64,000 nt of DNA from Pseudomonas sp. TH41 (GCF_016650695.1 NZ_JAEKFH010000003.1:1136001-1200000), one strand, 5' to 3'; positions 17,844-29,099 are shown, counted from the stretch's first letter. The notes: generated by a model not told the origin, from the letters alone. Made by a program: numbers and translations.

Positions 17844-20037
17844 GTTCAAGTCCTTGGGGCTTGGCGGTGGGCCGGGCGTTTATGTAGTTCGCCAGGGGTG
17901 ATTGCGGGTCCAGCAATGAGGTGCGGATGAAGTGCAGATAGCTTTTCACCCGGCGCAACGCCGAGGTGTCGAAGTGCGGGGCGAAGGGCTCGTCGGTGGC
18001 TTGCACGCGGCTGATGGCGTGATCGACGGCGATCAGTGCGCGCTCCAGATTGCTCTGGCTCGGTTGCAGAAACAGCCGCACCAGCGAGCGACCCATCACC
18101 CGGATCGCCTGGCGCCATGGCTGGGATTCGGCGTAGGCAGGATGCACCGGCAGGATCGCCTGTTCCTTGCGCAACTCGATAATCGCGTGCCCGACTTCCA
18201 GCACCACGAACATCCAGCGCAGCAAGTCCCGTTGCACCTGCGGCTGCCCTGCCGCAAGGCCGTACGCCTGATGCAGCAGGTCCCGCGTGCGGCTTTCGAA
18301 GCTCGACGCCAGCCCCTTGAGTTTGCCGCTGATGGCGTACACCACTTGCTCGCGCAAATCCTGCTCCAGTCGGCGCCACAACCAGCGGCTGTTGGGCGGC
18401 AGAATGATCGCCCCCGCCGCCGCGCACACCAGCATGCCGAGCACCATGGCGATGTAGTCGTTGATGAAGGTGTAAGGGTTGTAAACGGTGAGGTTGTCCG
18501 GCACCGAACCGGTGCTGAAGAAAATCAGCAAACCGAGGCCGACACCGGCGTATTGCGGCCGCGACGTGAGGAAAGAACCGAGCACGATCACCGGTGCGAG
18601 CATCACGCAGAGCAACGGAAAACCATCGATCCAGGGGAAGATGAAAAACATCTCGACGAAGCCGATCAACGCCCCAAGGAAAGTCCCGCAGGCCATTTGG
18701 AAGGCCATGCGTTTCGGGTTCGGCGTGGCGGCAGACAGGCCCACGGTGGCAGCGGCGATCAAGGTCATGGTTGCACCGCTCGGCCACGCAGTGGCGACCC
18801 AGTAACTGCCAAGTACCACCAGAATGAACGCTGCTCGAATGCCCGAAGCGGCCGACGCCAGCCAGTTGGTTTGAGGCGTGAAGGGCTCGTCCCAACGCTC
18901 TCGTTCGTGACTGTGATCGGCCAGCGATGCGTGGGTCTGTGCATAACTGTGCAGGTCGTCGACGAAGCGATAGAGCAGTTCGTACGCGGTATGAAAGTCC
19001 AGTTGCTCGGCGTCGCTCGGAGCGTTCTGCTGAAACGTCGCCCGCAGGCTGCGAACCCGTGCCGGTAAACCTTCTTTGTAAGCCGTCAACGCGAGCACCA
19101 GGCGCGCCGCATCGGCATGGGTCAAGGCACGACCGCTGAAGCCGTCGAGTAATTCGGCAAGGTCCTGCAAACCCGGTTTGATCGCCGCGACAACGTGCTC
19201 AGCGCTGCTGCTGTGCAAGCGTTCGAGCAGCTGGTGCAAGGCGTTGAAGCGCGTGGTGATGCCCATGAACTCGCTGTTCAGCCGGCTGAGCCGACCGTTG
19301 CGCCGGCGCATGTGCGGGTCTTCGAATACCGTCACGCTGCGCAGCCCCTCCAGGCCCACGGCCTCGGCAATGAACCGCACGTTGCTCGCTTCAAAGGCGT
19401 CCCGTTGACTGCGACCGCGCAAGCCGTCGGTGACAAACAACGCAAACACACCAAAGCGCTGATACAAAGCGTTGCGCATCGCGGCACTGGCGGTTTGCGG
19501 CAGGATCGCGGCGCTGACCAGCGTCGAACAGAGAATCCCCAGAGAGATTTCCAATACTCGCCAGACTGCCGCCATGAACGCACCGTCCGGGTGGGCCAGC
19601 GCCGGTAAACCGACCATCGCGGCGGTGTACCCGGCGAGCACGAAGCCGTAGGCACGGAAGTTCCGGTAGCGTGCCGCGCCAGCGGTGCAGATACCGACCC
19701 AGATCGCCAGCGAACCGAGGAACAGTTCAGTGTTCTGCGCGAACAAGGCAATCAGCGCCACCATCACCGCCGAACCGGCCAACGTGCCAAGGAAGCGATA
19801 GAAACTCTTGGCGAACACCTGGCCGCTTTGCGGCTGCATGACGATGAACACGGTGATCATCGCCGTACGCGGTTGCGGCAACTCCAGGCGCATCGCCAGC
19901 CACAAGGTCAGGAACGCCGCGAACAGCACCTTGAAAATGTAGACCCAGGTCACGCCGTCGCTGCGTGCCCAGTCGAAAAACCCCCGACGCCATTCCAGGG
20001 AATACAGCCAGCGCAAAGGTGCGGGCAAGGAAGTCAT
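17833..20037 (-). CDS. FUSC-family aromatic acid / fusaric acid efflux pump (AaeB-like)
   Basis: Inner-membrane transporter for export of aromatic carboxylic acids or related toxic compounds. Two blocks of membrane helices (about residues 25-190 and 375-520) flank a soluble domain, the usual twofold FUSC layout; the second block contains PNPKRMAFQMACGTFLGALIGF. At 734 residues it is slightly longer than AaeB. It is encoded with its adaptor, DUF1656 partner and outer-membrane factor, and a divergent LysR gene suggests induction by the substrate. Substrate not deducible. Confidence 0.92.
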   Translation of the reverse strand: MTSLPAPLRWLYSLEWRRGFFDWARSDGVTWVYIFKVLFAAFLTLWLAMRLELPQPRTAMITVFIVMQPQSGQVFAKSFYRFLGTLAGSAVMVALIALFAQNTELFLGSLAIWVGICTAGAARYRNFRAYGFVLAGYTAAMVGLPALAHPDGAFMAAVWRVLEISLGILCSTLVSAAILPQTASAAMRNALYQRFGVFALFVTDGLRGRSQRDAFEASNVRFIAEAVGLEGLRSVTVFEDPHMRRRNGRLSRLNSEFMGITTRFNALHQLLERLHSSSAEHVVAAIKPGLQDLAELLDGFSGRALTHADAARLVLALTAYKEGLPARVRSLRATFQQNAPSDAEQLDFHTAYELLYRFVDDLHSYAQTHASLADHSHERERWDEPFTPQTNWLASAASGIRAAFILVVLGSYWVATAWPSGATMTLIAAATVGLSAATPNPKRMAFQMACGTFLGALIGFVEMFFIFPWIDGFPLLCVMLAPVIVLGSFLTSRPQYAGVGLGLLIFFSTGSVPDNLTVYNPYTFINDYIAMVLGMLVCAAAGAIILPPNSRWLWRRLEQDLREQVVYAISGKLKGLASSFESRTRDLLHQAYGLAAGQPQVQRDLLRWMFVVLEVGHAIIELRKEQAILPVHPAYAESQPWRQAIRVMGRSLVRLFLQPSQSNLERALIAVDHAISRVQATDEPFAPHFDTSALRRVKSYLHFIRTSLLDPQSPLANYINARPTAKPQGLEHAS

Positions 20038-20084
20038 GAAGTAATGCTCAATGGTCGGAAGTTTTACGGCGAGGACTCGGTCCC

Positions 20085-20189
20085 TGTGGGAGCGGCGGTG
20101 CGGCGATCCGACTTGCTCGCGAAGAGGGGGTGACAGTCAATGCTGATGTCGCCTGACACACCGCTTTCGCGAGCAAGCCCGCTCCCACA
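20085..20189. repeat. REPIN between the FUSC pump and outer-membrane factor genes
   Basis: Inverted REP arms of the TGTGGGAGCGG type; the left arm carries about 12 extra bases (GGTGCGGCGATC-like insertion) that break its palindrome, while the right arm is canonical. It lies inside the efflux operon. Confidence 0.85.
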
Positions 20190-20199
20190 GGTTTTGTGT

Positions 20200-21711
20200 T
20201 CAATTCGAGAGGCTCTTAAGCAGAGCCGGGGTTTTCGGTGCTGCGGTCTGACTGTCTTTCGGCACGTCGTTACCCGCACCGAGTCCGCCACCCAACGCCG
20301 TCACCAGTTCGGCGTGAGCGCTGAGGCGCGCGGCCTGAACCTGCTGCTGGACCTGCTGCTGCTTGAACAACAGCGTCTGGGCGTTGAGTACGTTGAGGTA
20401 GTCGGTGAGCCCGCGCTGATAGGCGATCATCGCGATGTCGTAAGTCTTCTGCGCGGTGGCCACCGACTCGGCGGCGAACGTCTGCTGCTTGTCCATGGAC
20501 TCGCGGCGGATCAACTGGTCAGAGATGTTTTTCAGGGCGTTGACCAGCGTCTGGTTGTACTTGGCCACGGCGATGTCATAGCCGGCCGAGGCTTCGCCCA
20601 ACTCAGCACGCAAACGGCCACCGTCGAAAATCGGCAACGAGATCGCCGGGCCGACGCTGTAGTTGAGCTTCTTGCCGGTCAAAAACTCCAGTGCTCCGCC
20701 GCCAGTGGCCATGTAGCCGAGACTGCCGACCAGATCAACGTTGGGGTAGAAACCGGCGTGTGCGACATCGATGCCCCGGGCCTGGGCCGCCACTTGCCAG
20801 CGACTGGCGACCACGTCCGGGCGTTGACCGAGCAATTGCGCGGGCAGTGACGACGGCAGTTTCAGCGCCACGCCCAACGACAGCGTCGGCCGTTGCAACT
20901 GCGCACCCTCCCCCGGCCCAAAGCCTGCCAGGGCTGCGAGTTGATTGCGGCTGAGGGCGATTTCTTCATCCAGCGCGTCGATCTGGCGATGGGTTTCCGG
21001 CAGCGGCGTTTCGGCCTGACTGACTTCGAAATGGGTGCCTATCCCGCCATTCAGGCGTTTCTGTGCGAGGTCGAGAATCTGCTGTTGCTGCTGCAACGTC
21101 GCCTCGACGATGTCGCGCTGCGCGTAGTGCAACGAGAGTTCGATGTAGGCGCGCACGATGTTGTTCTGCAATTCGAGCTGGGCCAGCCGCGCTTCGGCAG
21201 CGGTCATGTGGGCTATGTCCACCGCGCGTTCGGTGGCATTGCTTTCGCGGCCCCACAAATCGAGCGCATAGCTGAAACCCAGCGCGGCGTTGTTGTCCCA
21301 CGTCGTCGTGTTGGCCAGCTCGCCCGGCCCGTAGAACTGATCGGTGGGCCAGTTGTGGCGTTTGAGGGTGGATTCGCCGTTGACCTGCAGCGACTCGGCG
21401 GATTCGGCGACGCCAGCCATGGATTTGGCCTGACGCACTCGCGCTGCCGCCATCGCCATGGTCGGGCTGCCCTGCACGGCGCGGTCGATCCAGCGGTTCA
21501 ATTGCGGGTCGCCATACACCTGCCACCATTGGGCGGAGGGCCAGTGAGCGTCCTGCGCGGCGTTCTGGATAGCTTCGTCGGTGGCCAGTGAATTGGCCTC
21601 CAGCGCCTTGCCCTGTGGGGCAATACCTCCGGTTCCGATGCAGCCGCTGATTGCCAGGGTTAAAGCCAAAACACTGAGTGTCTGAAACACTCTGCTGATG
21701 CGACGCGGCAC
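20200..21711 (-). CDS. Outer-membrane efflux lipoprotein (NodT/OprM family)
   Basis: TolC-like outer-membrane factor completing the tripartite pump. A signal peptide with lipobox AISGC precedes mature CIGTGG. Two OEP repeats with long coiled coils follow (for example ELQNNIVRAYIELSLHYAQRD and ALKNISDQLIRRES). GTG 21711 is chosen because AGGAA lies about nine bases upstream and the leader is then of normal length; an ATG-started frame from 21831 would translate REP sequence. The gene opens the operon, 10 bases before the REPIN and FUSC gene. Confidence 0.88.
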   Translation of the reverse strand: MPRRISRVFQTLSVLALTLAISGCIGTGGIAPQGKALEANSLATDEAIQNAAQDAHWPSAQWWQVYGDPQLNRWIDRAVQGSPTMAMAAARVRQAKSMAGVAESAESLQVNGESTLKRHNWPTDQFYGPGELANTTTWDNNAALGFSYALDLWGRESNATERAVDIAHMTAAEARLAQLELQNNIVRAYIELSLHYAQRDIVEATLQQQQQILDLAQKRLNGGIGTHFEVSQAETPLPETHRQIDALDEEIALSRNQLAALAGFGPGEGAQLQRPTLSLGVALKLPSSLPAQLLGQRPDVVASRWQVAAQARGIDVAHAGFYPNVDLVGSLGYMATGGGALEFLTGKKLNYSVGPAISLPIFDGGRLRAELGEASAGYDIAVAKYNQTLVNALKNISDQLIRRESMDKQQTFAAESVATAQKTYDIAMIAYQRGLTDYLNVLNAQTLLFKQQQVQQQVQAARLSAHAELVTALGGGLGAGNDVPKDSQTAAPKTPALLKSLSN

Positions 21712-22016
21712 TGCTGCAAATTCCTGAAATAAGGGAGGTCTTCTGTATGGACCGCGTATCAATGCGATTGAAATACGGTCCTGTAGGAGCTGCCGAAGGC
21801 TGCGATCTTTTGATCTTGCTTTTAAAAACAAAAATCAAAAGATCGCAGCCTGCGGCAGCTCCTACAGAGGTGGGCGCAATTCTAGGGGTGAGCCTTGTTG
21901 GCGATAAGCCGGGATTCCTGTGAATCTTTATTACCGTTCACGCGATAATCCCTTGGTCGGGGTCTCAGACTCTGAAACCTTGTGTCACAATTTGCCATCG
22001 CACCCGAGAGCACCCC
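21712..22016. other. Divergent promoter region between efflux operon and LysR gene
   Basis: This 305-base gap holds a REPIN (21782-21866) and, beyond it, about 150 bases directly before the LysR start. LysR-type sites of the T-N11-A kind are likely there but I cannot single one out. No small gene is visible. Confidence 0.5.
21782..21866. repeat. REPIN upstream of the efflux operon
   Basis: Inverted arms TGTAGGAGCTGCCGAAGGC and GCCTGCGGCAGCTCCTACA around a short A-rich centre. Confidence 0.93.
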
Positions 22017-22985
22017 ATGGACACTTTGCAAAACATGCGCGCCTTCAGTTACGTGGCCGAGGCCGGCAGCTTCACCGCCGCCGCCGTGCAACTCGACACC
22101 ACGACGGCTAACGTCTCGCGCGCGGTCTCCAACCTGGAGGCCCACCTGCAAACCCGCCTGCTCAATCGAACGACCCGACGCATCGCCCTGACCGAGGCCG
22201 GCAAACGGTATTTGCTGCGTTGCGAGCAGATCCTGTCCTACGTCGAAGAAGCCGAAGCCGAGGCCAGCGACGCCCACGCGCGCCCGGCCGGGCAACTCAA
22301 GGTGCACACCATGACCGGCATCGGTCAGCACTTCGTGATCGACGCCATCGCCCGCTACCGCAAAAGCCACCCGGACGTGACCTTCGACCTGACCATGGCC
22401 AACCGCGTACCGGACCTGCTCGACGAGGGCTACGATGTGTCCATCGTGCTGGCCAGCGAACTGCCGGACTCGGGCTTCGTCTCCCAGCGGTTGGGCATCA
22501 CCTACAGCATCGTTTGTGCTTCGCCGGCGTATGTAAAAGCCAACGGCTGCGCCCAGAAGCCCAGCGACTTGCTCAACCATGCCTGTTTGCGCCTGGTCAG
22601 CCCGGTGATCCCGTTAGAGAAATGGACCTTCGACGGGCCGGAAGGCCAGGAGATGGTCACCATCAATAGCTCGCCGTTTTTGGTGAACTCCGCCGATGCG
22701 ATGAAAACCGCGATCACCAGCGGCATGGGCGTGGGTGTGCTGCCGGTGTACGCCGCCATCGAAGGCTTGCGCAACGGCTCGTTGGTGCGGGTGATGCCGA
22801 AATACCGGTCGCAGGAACTGAATCTGTATGCGATCTACCCGTCGCGGCAGTACCTGGACGCGAAGATCAAGACCTGGGTTGAGTACCTGCGGGGGTCGTT
22901 GCCGGAGATCTTGGCGGCGCATCAGGCGGAATTGGCGGCTTTTGACTTGAGCGGGAGCATGGCTGGGGCTCGGGTGGCGAATTGA
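22017..22985 (+). CDS. LysR-type regulator, probable controller of the divergent efflux operon
   Basis: The N-terminal winged helix-turn-helix (residues 1-60, AFSYVAEAGSFTAAAVQL...VSRAVSNLEAHLQTRLLNRTTRR) and the C-terminal periplasmic-binding-like effector domain (about 90-300) are complete at 322 residues. It is transcribed away from the four-gene AaeAB-type operon, the arrangement of aaeR with aaeXAB. Control of that operon in response to an aromatic acid is an inference from this layout. Confidence 0.9.
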   Translation: MDTLQNMRAFSYVAEAGSFTAAAVQLDTTTANVSRAVSNLEAHLQTRLLNRTTRRIALTEAGKRYLLRCEQILSYVEEAEAEASDAHARPAGQLKVHTMTGIGQHFVIDAIARYRKSHPDVTFDLTMANRVPDLLDEGYDVSIVLASELPDSGFVSQRLGITYSIVCASPAYVKANGCAQKPSDLLNHACLRLVSPVIPLEKWTFDGPEGQEMVTINSSPFLVNSADAMKTAITSGMGVGVLPVYAAIEGLRNGSLVRVMPKYRSQELNLYAIYPSRQYLDAKIKTWVEYLRGSLPEILAAHQAELAAFDLSGSMAGARVAN

Positions 22986-23013
22986 TTTTCGCCTGCACCA
23001 CAATTTTTGGATT

Positions 23014-23265
23014 GGGGGCAGATCCGTTTTTTTGGTAGCGGCCGCTATTGGTTTCGCCCTTACGGCGAGTCACTTTCGAAAAGCGCGAAAGTAACCAAAG
23101 CGCTTCTGCCCCTTTCGTTCGGTGCCTCGCCTAGGCTCGGCATGCCCTCGCTCCGGTCCTGCTCCGTGGGCCCGCCGCCATCGGCCATCCATGGCCGGGG
23201 GCGGCTAACCCGGCATCCATGCCGGGTTGCCCACTGCGCAGAACCTCCACTCGGCCTCTCGAGGG
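23014..23265 (+). repeat. Left arm of a ~250-base imperfect inverted repeat
   Basis: This arm reads from GGGGCAGATCCG through GTAGCGGC, GCGAGTCACTTT and TGCCTCGCCTAGGCTCGGC to the block GCCATCGGCCATCCATGGCC and beyond. The reverse complement of 23510-23763 follows the same order with scattered mismatches. Confidence 0.85.
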
Positions 23266-23352
23266 GGCGGTGCATCGAGATCAAAAGCTGAAGGCGAGCT
23301 AACGCTCGGCCTGATGAGTGGTGAGGAGCAGGTGTACGCCGATCTGCTTTAT

Positions 23353-23375
23353 GTGAGCGAGCTTGCTCGCGATGG
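23353..23375. repeat. Single REP inside the large inverted repeat
   Basis: One copy of the GAGCGAGCTTGCTCGCGATG core without a partner. Confidence 0.7.
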
Positions 23376-23386
23376 CGGTGCATGAA

Positions 23387-23471
23387 GATCAAAAGATCGC
23401 AGCCTTCGGCAGCTCCTACAGGGGGATGCGTGCTCTGTGTAGGAGCTGCCGAAGGCTGCGATCTTTTGATC
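23387..23471. repeat. REPIN in the loop of the large inverted repeat
   Basis: Inverted pair of the GCAGCTCCTACAG / CTGTAGGAGCTGC family with both GATC-containing ends intact. Confidence 0.9.
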
Positions 23472-23509
23472 TTGCGGTTGCTTTGGCTTTTGATCTGCCT
23501 GCCCCTTTC

Positions 23510-23763
23510 CCAGAGGCCGAACGCAGGCGTTGCGCAGGGGGCACCGCGGCAAGGATGCCGCGGTAGCCGCCCCCGGCCATGGATGGCCGATGGCGGCGGG
23601 CCCCCGGAGCAATGCCGGAGTGAGGGCATGCCGAGCCTAGGCGAGGCACCGAATGGAGGGGCGAAGCGTTTTTGGTTACTTTTTAGGCGTTTGTAAAAAG
23701 TGACTCGCTGTAAGAGCGAAACCGCCAGCAGCCGCTACCCAAAAAATGGATATGCCCCCCCCC
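23510..23763 (-). repeat. Right arm of the ~250-base imperfect inverted repeat
   Basis: Reverse complement of the left arm, sharing GCCATCGGCCATCCATGGCC, CTCGCCTAGGCTCGGC, and the GTAGCGGC end, with differences and small length changes elsewhere. Confidence 0.85.
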
Positions 23764-23814
23764 AAAAACCCGCCACAACTTCAGAACACCGTCAGGTTTT
23801 CTACAGCCCCCCTA

Positions 23815-24579
23815 TCAATGCAAAATCTGGCTCAAAAACAACTTGGTCCGTTCATTCTGCGGATTATCGAAGAAATCATTCGGCGCAGCCTGTTCAACGA
23901 TTTCCCCCTTGTCCATGAAGATCACACGATTAGCCACAGTACGGGCAAAGCCCATTTCGTGAGTCACGCAGAGCATGGTCATGCCGTCTTCGGCCAAACC
24001 AATCATGGTATCGAGCACCTCTTTCACCATCTCAGGATCGAGTGCCGAAGTCGGTTCATCGAACAGCATGATTTTCGGTTTCATGCACAACGCACGAGCA
24101 ATCGCCACACGTTGCTGCTGACCGCCGGACAACTGCCCCGGGAATTTATGCGCCTGCTCCGGAATGCGCACGCGCTCCAGGTAATGCATGGCAATTTCTT
24201 CAGCCTTGCGCTTGGGCATCTTGCGTACCCACATCGGCGCCAGCGTGCAGTTTTGCAGGATGGTCAGGTGCGGGAACAGGTTGAAATGCTGGAACACCAT
24301 GCCGACTTCACGGCGGATCGCTTCGATCTGCTTGAGGTCGTTGGTCAGTTCCACGCCATCGACCACGATGCGGCCCTGCTGGTGTTCTTCCAGACGGTTG
24401 AGGCAACGAATGGTGGTGGATTTCCCCGAACCCGACGGGCCACACAGAACGATACGCTCACCCTGCTTGACGTTCAGGTTGATGTCTTTCAACACATGGA
24501 ACTGGCCGTACCACTTGTTCACGCCCTGCATCTGAATAATGCCTTCAGGACCCACAGGCTGTTTGATCGCTTCACTCAT
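23815..24579 (-). CDS. aapP: Amino-acid ABC transporter ATPase AapP
   Basis: Cytoplasmic ATPase of the general L-amino-acid importer. Walker [10 protein letters not shown], signature [15 protein letters not shown] and Walker [15 protein letters not shown] are all intact. ATG 24579 starts MSEAIKQP; the frame extends further upstream but only through the end of the permease gene. Its 254 residues match the family. It is the last gene of aapJQMP and starts 10 bases after aapM. Confidence 0.95.
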   Translation of the reverse strand: MSEAIKQPVGPEGIIQMQGVNKWYGQFHVLKDINLNVKQGERIVLCGPSGSGKSTTIRCLNRLEEHQQGRIVVDGVELTNDLKQIEAIRREVGMVFQHFNLFPHLTILQNCTLAPMWVRKMPKRKAEEIAMHYLERVRIPEQAHKFPGQLSGGQQQRVAIARALCMKPKIMLFDEPTSALDPEMVKEVLDTMIGLAEDGMTMLCVTHEMGFARTVANRVIFMDKGEIVEQAAPNDFFDNPQNERTKLFLSQILH

Positions 24580-24589
24580 GACAAAACTC

Positions 24590-25687
24590 CTAACGCTTGT
24601 GGCCAGTGTCCAGCTTACGTTCCAAATGCATGGAGTAGCGGGACATACCAAAACAGAAAATCCAGAACACCAGGGCCGCGAACACATAACCTTCAGTGGC
24701 CATGCCCAACCATTTCGGGTCGGCGGCGGCTTGCTTGACGCTGTTGAGCAGGTCGAACAGGCCGATGATGATCACGAGGCTTGTGTCCTTGAACAGCGCA
24801 ATGAAGGTGTTGACGATGCCCGGAATGACCAGCTTCAGGGCTTGCGGCAGAATCACCAGGCCCATGCTGCGCCAGTAACCGAGGCCCATCGCTGCAGCCG
24901 CTTCGTACTGACCTTTGGGAATCGCTTGCAGACCACCCCGCACCACCTCGGCCACATAAGCCGACTGGAACAGGATCACGCCGATCAGTGCCCGCAGCAG
25001 CTTGTCGAAGCTCATGCCCTCAGGCAGGAACAACGGCAGCATCACCGAAGACATGAACAGCACCGTGATCAACGGCACGCCGCGCCAGAATTCGATGAAG
25101 GTCACGCAGACCACCCGAATCGCCGGCATGTTCGAACGACGGCCCAGGGCCAGGACGATACCCAGCGGCAGAGCACCCGCAATACCAACGGTGGCGATCA
25201 CCAGGGTCAGCATCAAGCCACCCCATTGGCTGGTCGCCACGGGGGTCAGTCCAAAAAGGTCGCCGTGCAACAGGAAGAAGGCAATGATCGGGTACAGCAC
25301 CAGGAAACTCAGGCCATACACCGCTTTGTGGTGAAAGCGCGAGATGAACAACGGTGCGATGCCGATTATTGCCAGCCACACGGTCAGGTCCACCCGCCAG
25401 CGCAATTCCGGCGGATAGTAGCCGTACATGAACTGGCCAAAACGCTGCTGGATGAACACCCAGCACGCACCTTCCTTGGTGCAGTCGGCGCGGGTGGTGC
25501 CCACCCAGTTGGCGTCGAGGATCGCCCAATGCAGGATCGGCGGCACCACCAGGTAAATCAGATAGAACGCGAACAGGGTCAGCAGGGTGTTGAGCCAGCT
25601 GGAGAACATGTTCGCGCGCATCCATGCGATCACACCGATGCTGCGGTTCGGTGGTGGCATGTCAGGTTTGAAAGTATGAGTACTCAT
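24590..25687 (-). CDS. aapM: Amino-acid ABC transporter permease AapM
   Basis: Second inner-membrane permease of the Aap importer. The 365-residue protein has the long N-terminal extension of AapM with several helices, then the conserved HisM/GlnP-type domain including the EAA-loop [20 protein letters not shown] followed by GLGY. AAGGAAA precedes the ATG. It pairs with AapQ as a heterodimeric channel and couples to AapP. Confidence 0.94.
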   Translation of the reverse strand: MSTHTFKPDMPPPNRSIGVIAWMRANMFSSWLNTLLTLFAFYLIYLVVPPILHWAILDANWVGTTRADCTKEGACWVFIQQRFGQFMYGYYPPELRWRVDLTVWLAIIGIAPLFISRFHHKAVYGLSFLVLYPIIAFFLLHGDLFGLTPVATSQWGGLMLTLVIATVGIAGALPLGIVLALGRRSNMPAIRVVCVTFIEFWRGVPLITVLFMSSVMLPLFLPEGMSFDKLLRALIGVILFQSAYVAEVVRGGLQAIPKGQYEAAAAMGLGYWRSMGLVILPQALKLVIPGIVNTFIALFKDTSLVIIIGLFDLLNSVKQAAADPKWLGMATEGYVFAALVFWIFCFGMSRYSMHLERKLDTGHKR

Positions 25688-25697
25688 GCGCTTTTCC

Positions 25698-26879
25698 TTA
25701 CCGCTCGATCAGCGCAATGCGCTTGTTGTACCAGTTCATCAGCAGGGAAATGCTGATACTGATCGCCAGGTACACGCTCATGGTGATGGCAATGACTTCG
25801 ATCGCTTGCCCGGTCTGGTTCAGCACCGTACCGGCGAACAACGAAACCATTTCCGGATAACCGATACCGGCCGCCAGCGAGGAGTTTTTCGCCAGGTTCA
25901 AATACTGGCTGGTCAGCGGCGGAATGATCACGCGCAGGGCTTGCGGGATGATCACCTGGCGCAGGGTCGGACCGTTGCGCAAACCCAGGGAGTGCGCCGC
26001 TTCGGTCTGGCCATGGCTGACCGACTTGATGCCCGAACGCACGATCTCGGCGATAAACGCCGCGGTGTACACCGTCAGGGCCAGGGTCAACGCCAGCAGT
26101 TCCGGGATCAGCACCCAGCCACCGACGAAGTTGAAGCCCTGCAGCTTCGGCAGTTCCCAGTGCAGCGGCGCGCCGAAGATCAACGCGCACAGCGCCGGTA
26201 TCACCAGGAACAGCGCCAGCCCCACCCAGAATTTGTGGAAGGGTACGCCGGTCGCTTCGAAGCGTTTGGTGGCCCAGCGGTTCATCAGCACGATGGCGAC
26301 AATGGCCACGACCACACTGACCACAAACGGCCAGAAACCTTCTGCCACCAACGCGGCCGGCATGTTCAGGCCGCGGCTGCTGACGAAGAAGGTGTCGCCG
26401 AAGTTATGGCTGTTGCGTGGCCCCGGCATGGTGAGGAACACCGCGAAGTACCAGAACAGGATTTGCAGCAGCGGCGGAATATTGCGGAAGACTTCCACAT
26501 AAACAGTCGCCAGCTTGCTGATGATCCAGTTCTTCGACAGCCGTGACACACCAACGATGAACCCGAGGATCGTCGCCAGGATCACGCCGATGAAGGTCAC
26601 CAGCAGCGTGTTGAGCAGGCCGATGACAAACACCCGGGCATACGTGTCCGATTCGGTGTAGGAGATCAGGTGTTGAGCGATGCCGAAACCGGCGCTGCGC
26701 TCCAGAAAGCTGAAACCGGAGGTGATACCCCGGTGTTGAAGGTTGGTCTGCACGTTATCGAACAGGTACCAACCCATCGAGACCACCGCCACAAGGGTGA
26801 TGATCTGAAATAGCCACGCACGCACTTTGGGATCGTTGAGGCTGAGCCTCTGCTTTGGTGCGCCGATTGAATTTTGCAT
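25698..26879 (-). CDS. aapQ: Amino-acid ABC transporter permease AapQ
   Basis: First inner-membrane permease of the Aap importer, 393 residues. It shows the split permease domain typical of AapQ, with a long insertion between helices (WKSS-free region around residues 165-230) and the EAA loop AEIVRSGIKSVSHGQTEAAH. Ten bases separate it from aapM and 65 from aapJ. The order J-Q-M-P is the canonical one. Confidence 0.94.
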   Translation of the reverse strand: MQNSIGAPKQRLSLNDPKVRAWLFQIITLVAVVSMGWYLFDNVQTNLQHRGITSGFSFLERSAGFGIAQHLISYTESDTYARVFVIGLLNTLLVTFIGVILATILGFIVGVSRLSKNWIISKLATVYVEVFRNIPPLLQILFWYFAVFLTMPGPRNSHNFGDTFFVSSRGLNMPAALVAEGFWPFVVSVVVAIVAIVLMNRWATKRFEATGVPFHKFWVGLALFLVIPALCALIFGAPLHWELPKLQGFNFVGGWVLIPELLALTLALTVYTAAFIAEIVRSGIKSVSHGQTEAAHSLGLRNGPTLRQVIIPQALRVIIPPLTSQYLNLAKNSSLAAGIGYPEMVSLFAGTVLNQTGQAIEVIAITMSVYLAISISISLLMNWYNKRIALIER

Positions 26880-26944
26880 GAAGTGCCCCGGATGTAATGG
26901 AACAGAACATCACCCGGTGGTTGGCCCACCGGGTGATAGAACCA

Positions 26945-27976
26945 TCAGCGCACTGGTGGTGCGTATTGGATGCCGCCGTTGGTCCACAGGGCGTTCAAGC
27001 CACGGTCGATTTCCAGCGGGGTGCTCTTGCCGAGGTTTTTCTCGAACACTTCACCGTAGTTACCGACCTGGCTGACGATCTTGACGACCCAGTCCTTCGG
27101 CAGCTTCAGATCCTTGCCGTATTCACCGTCAGCACCCAGCAGACGGGCAACGTCGGGGTTCTTGGTCGACTTGGCTTGTTCAACCACGTTTTTGGAGGTC
27201 ACGCCCGCTTCTTCAGCGTTGAGCATGGCGTAGCCAACCCAACGAACGATGGCCAGCCACTCGTCATCGCCGTTACGCACGACAGGACCCAGAGGTTCTT
27301 TGGAAATGGTTTCCGGCAGCACCACGTAGTCTTTCGGCGAAGCCAGCTTGCTGCGCTGTGCGTACAACTGGGACTTGTCGGAGGTCAGCACGTCGCAACG
27401 ACCGGATTCCAGCGACTTGGCGCTTTCATCGGAGGTGTCGAAAGTGATCGGAGTGTATTTCAGGTTGTTGGCACGGAAGTAGTCGGACACGTTCAGCTCG
27501 GTGGTGGTACCGGCTTGAATACAGATGGTCGCGCCGTCCAGTTCCTTGGCACTTTTTACGCCCAGCTTGCTGTTGGCCAGGAAGCCTACGCCGTCATAGT
27601 AAGTAATGAAGCCTGGAAACTTCAGGCCCATGCCCGCGTCACGGGAACTGGTCATGGTGGAGTTACGCGACAGCATGTCGATTTCGCCGGACTGCAGAGC
27701 CGTGAAACGCTCCTTGGCATTCAACTGGCTGAATTTGACCTTGTTCGCGTCACCGAAGACTGCAGCAGCGACAGCGCGGCAGTAGTCAGCATCGATACCC
27801 ACGATCTTGCCAGTGGAGTCCGGTACCGAGAAACCCGGCAGACCGTCGCTCACGCCGCACTGTACGAAACCTTTCTTCTGCACTGCATCCAGGGTTGCAC
27901 CCGCCTGAGCGAACCCGCTGACACCGAGTACTGCGGCTGCAGTCACGATCGCCAGGGTGGATTTCAACATCTTCAT
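26945..27976 (-). CDS. aapJ: Periplasmic amino-acid-binding protein AapJ
   Basis: Solute receptor delivering a broad range of L-amino acids to AapQMP. The signal peptide (LAIVTAAAVLGVSGFAQA) is followed by family 3 binding-protein motifs such as PGFSVPDSTGKIVGIDADYCRAVAAAV split across the first lobe and the DLLSRNST-like segment IDMLSRNSTMTSS. GGAGG precedes the ATG. Its 343 residues are normal. It is the first gene of the operon and usually the most strongly expressed. Confidence 0.95.
   Translation of the reverse strand: MKMLKSTLAIVTAAAVLGVSGFAQAGATLDAVQKKGFVQCGVSDGLPGFSVPDSTGKIVGIDADYCRAVAAAVFGDANKVKFSQLNAKERFTALQSGEIDMLSRNSTMTSSRDAGMGLKFPGFITYYDGVGFLANSKLGVKSAKELDGATICIQAGTTTELNVSDYFRANNLKYTPITFDTSDESAKSLESGRCDVLTSDKSQLYAQRSKLASPKDYVVLPETISKEPLGPVVRNGDDEWLAIVRWVGYAMLNAEEAGVTSKNVVEQAKSTKNPDVARLLGADGEYGKDLKLPKDWVVKIVSQVGNYGEVFEKNLGKSTPLEIDRGLNALWTNGGIQYAPPVR

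Positions 27977-29099
<1,123 letters not shown>

Larger units (their letters stand above)
22986..23814. other. Long gene-free region with inverted repeat
   Basis: No credible gene lies in these 829 bases. Translated frames here are rich in Pro, Ser and Arg and are by-products of repeat sequence. The region is built from two long inverted arms around one single REP and one REPIN; see the repeat entries. Confidence 0.8.

Noticed and set aside
21712..21831. Extended N-terminus of the outer-membrane factor
   Set aside because: The extension would translate REPIN sequence. The GTG at 21711 has a Shine-Dalgarno and gives a normal lipoprotein leader.
23060..23629. Open frames of up to 189 codons in the 22986-23814 region
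   Set aside because: They translate REP and long inverted-repeat sequence, producing repeated Arg/Pro/Ser text on both strands, and have no ribosome-binding site or domain.
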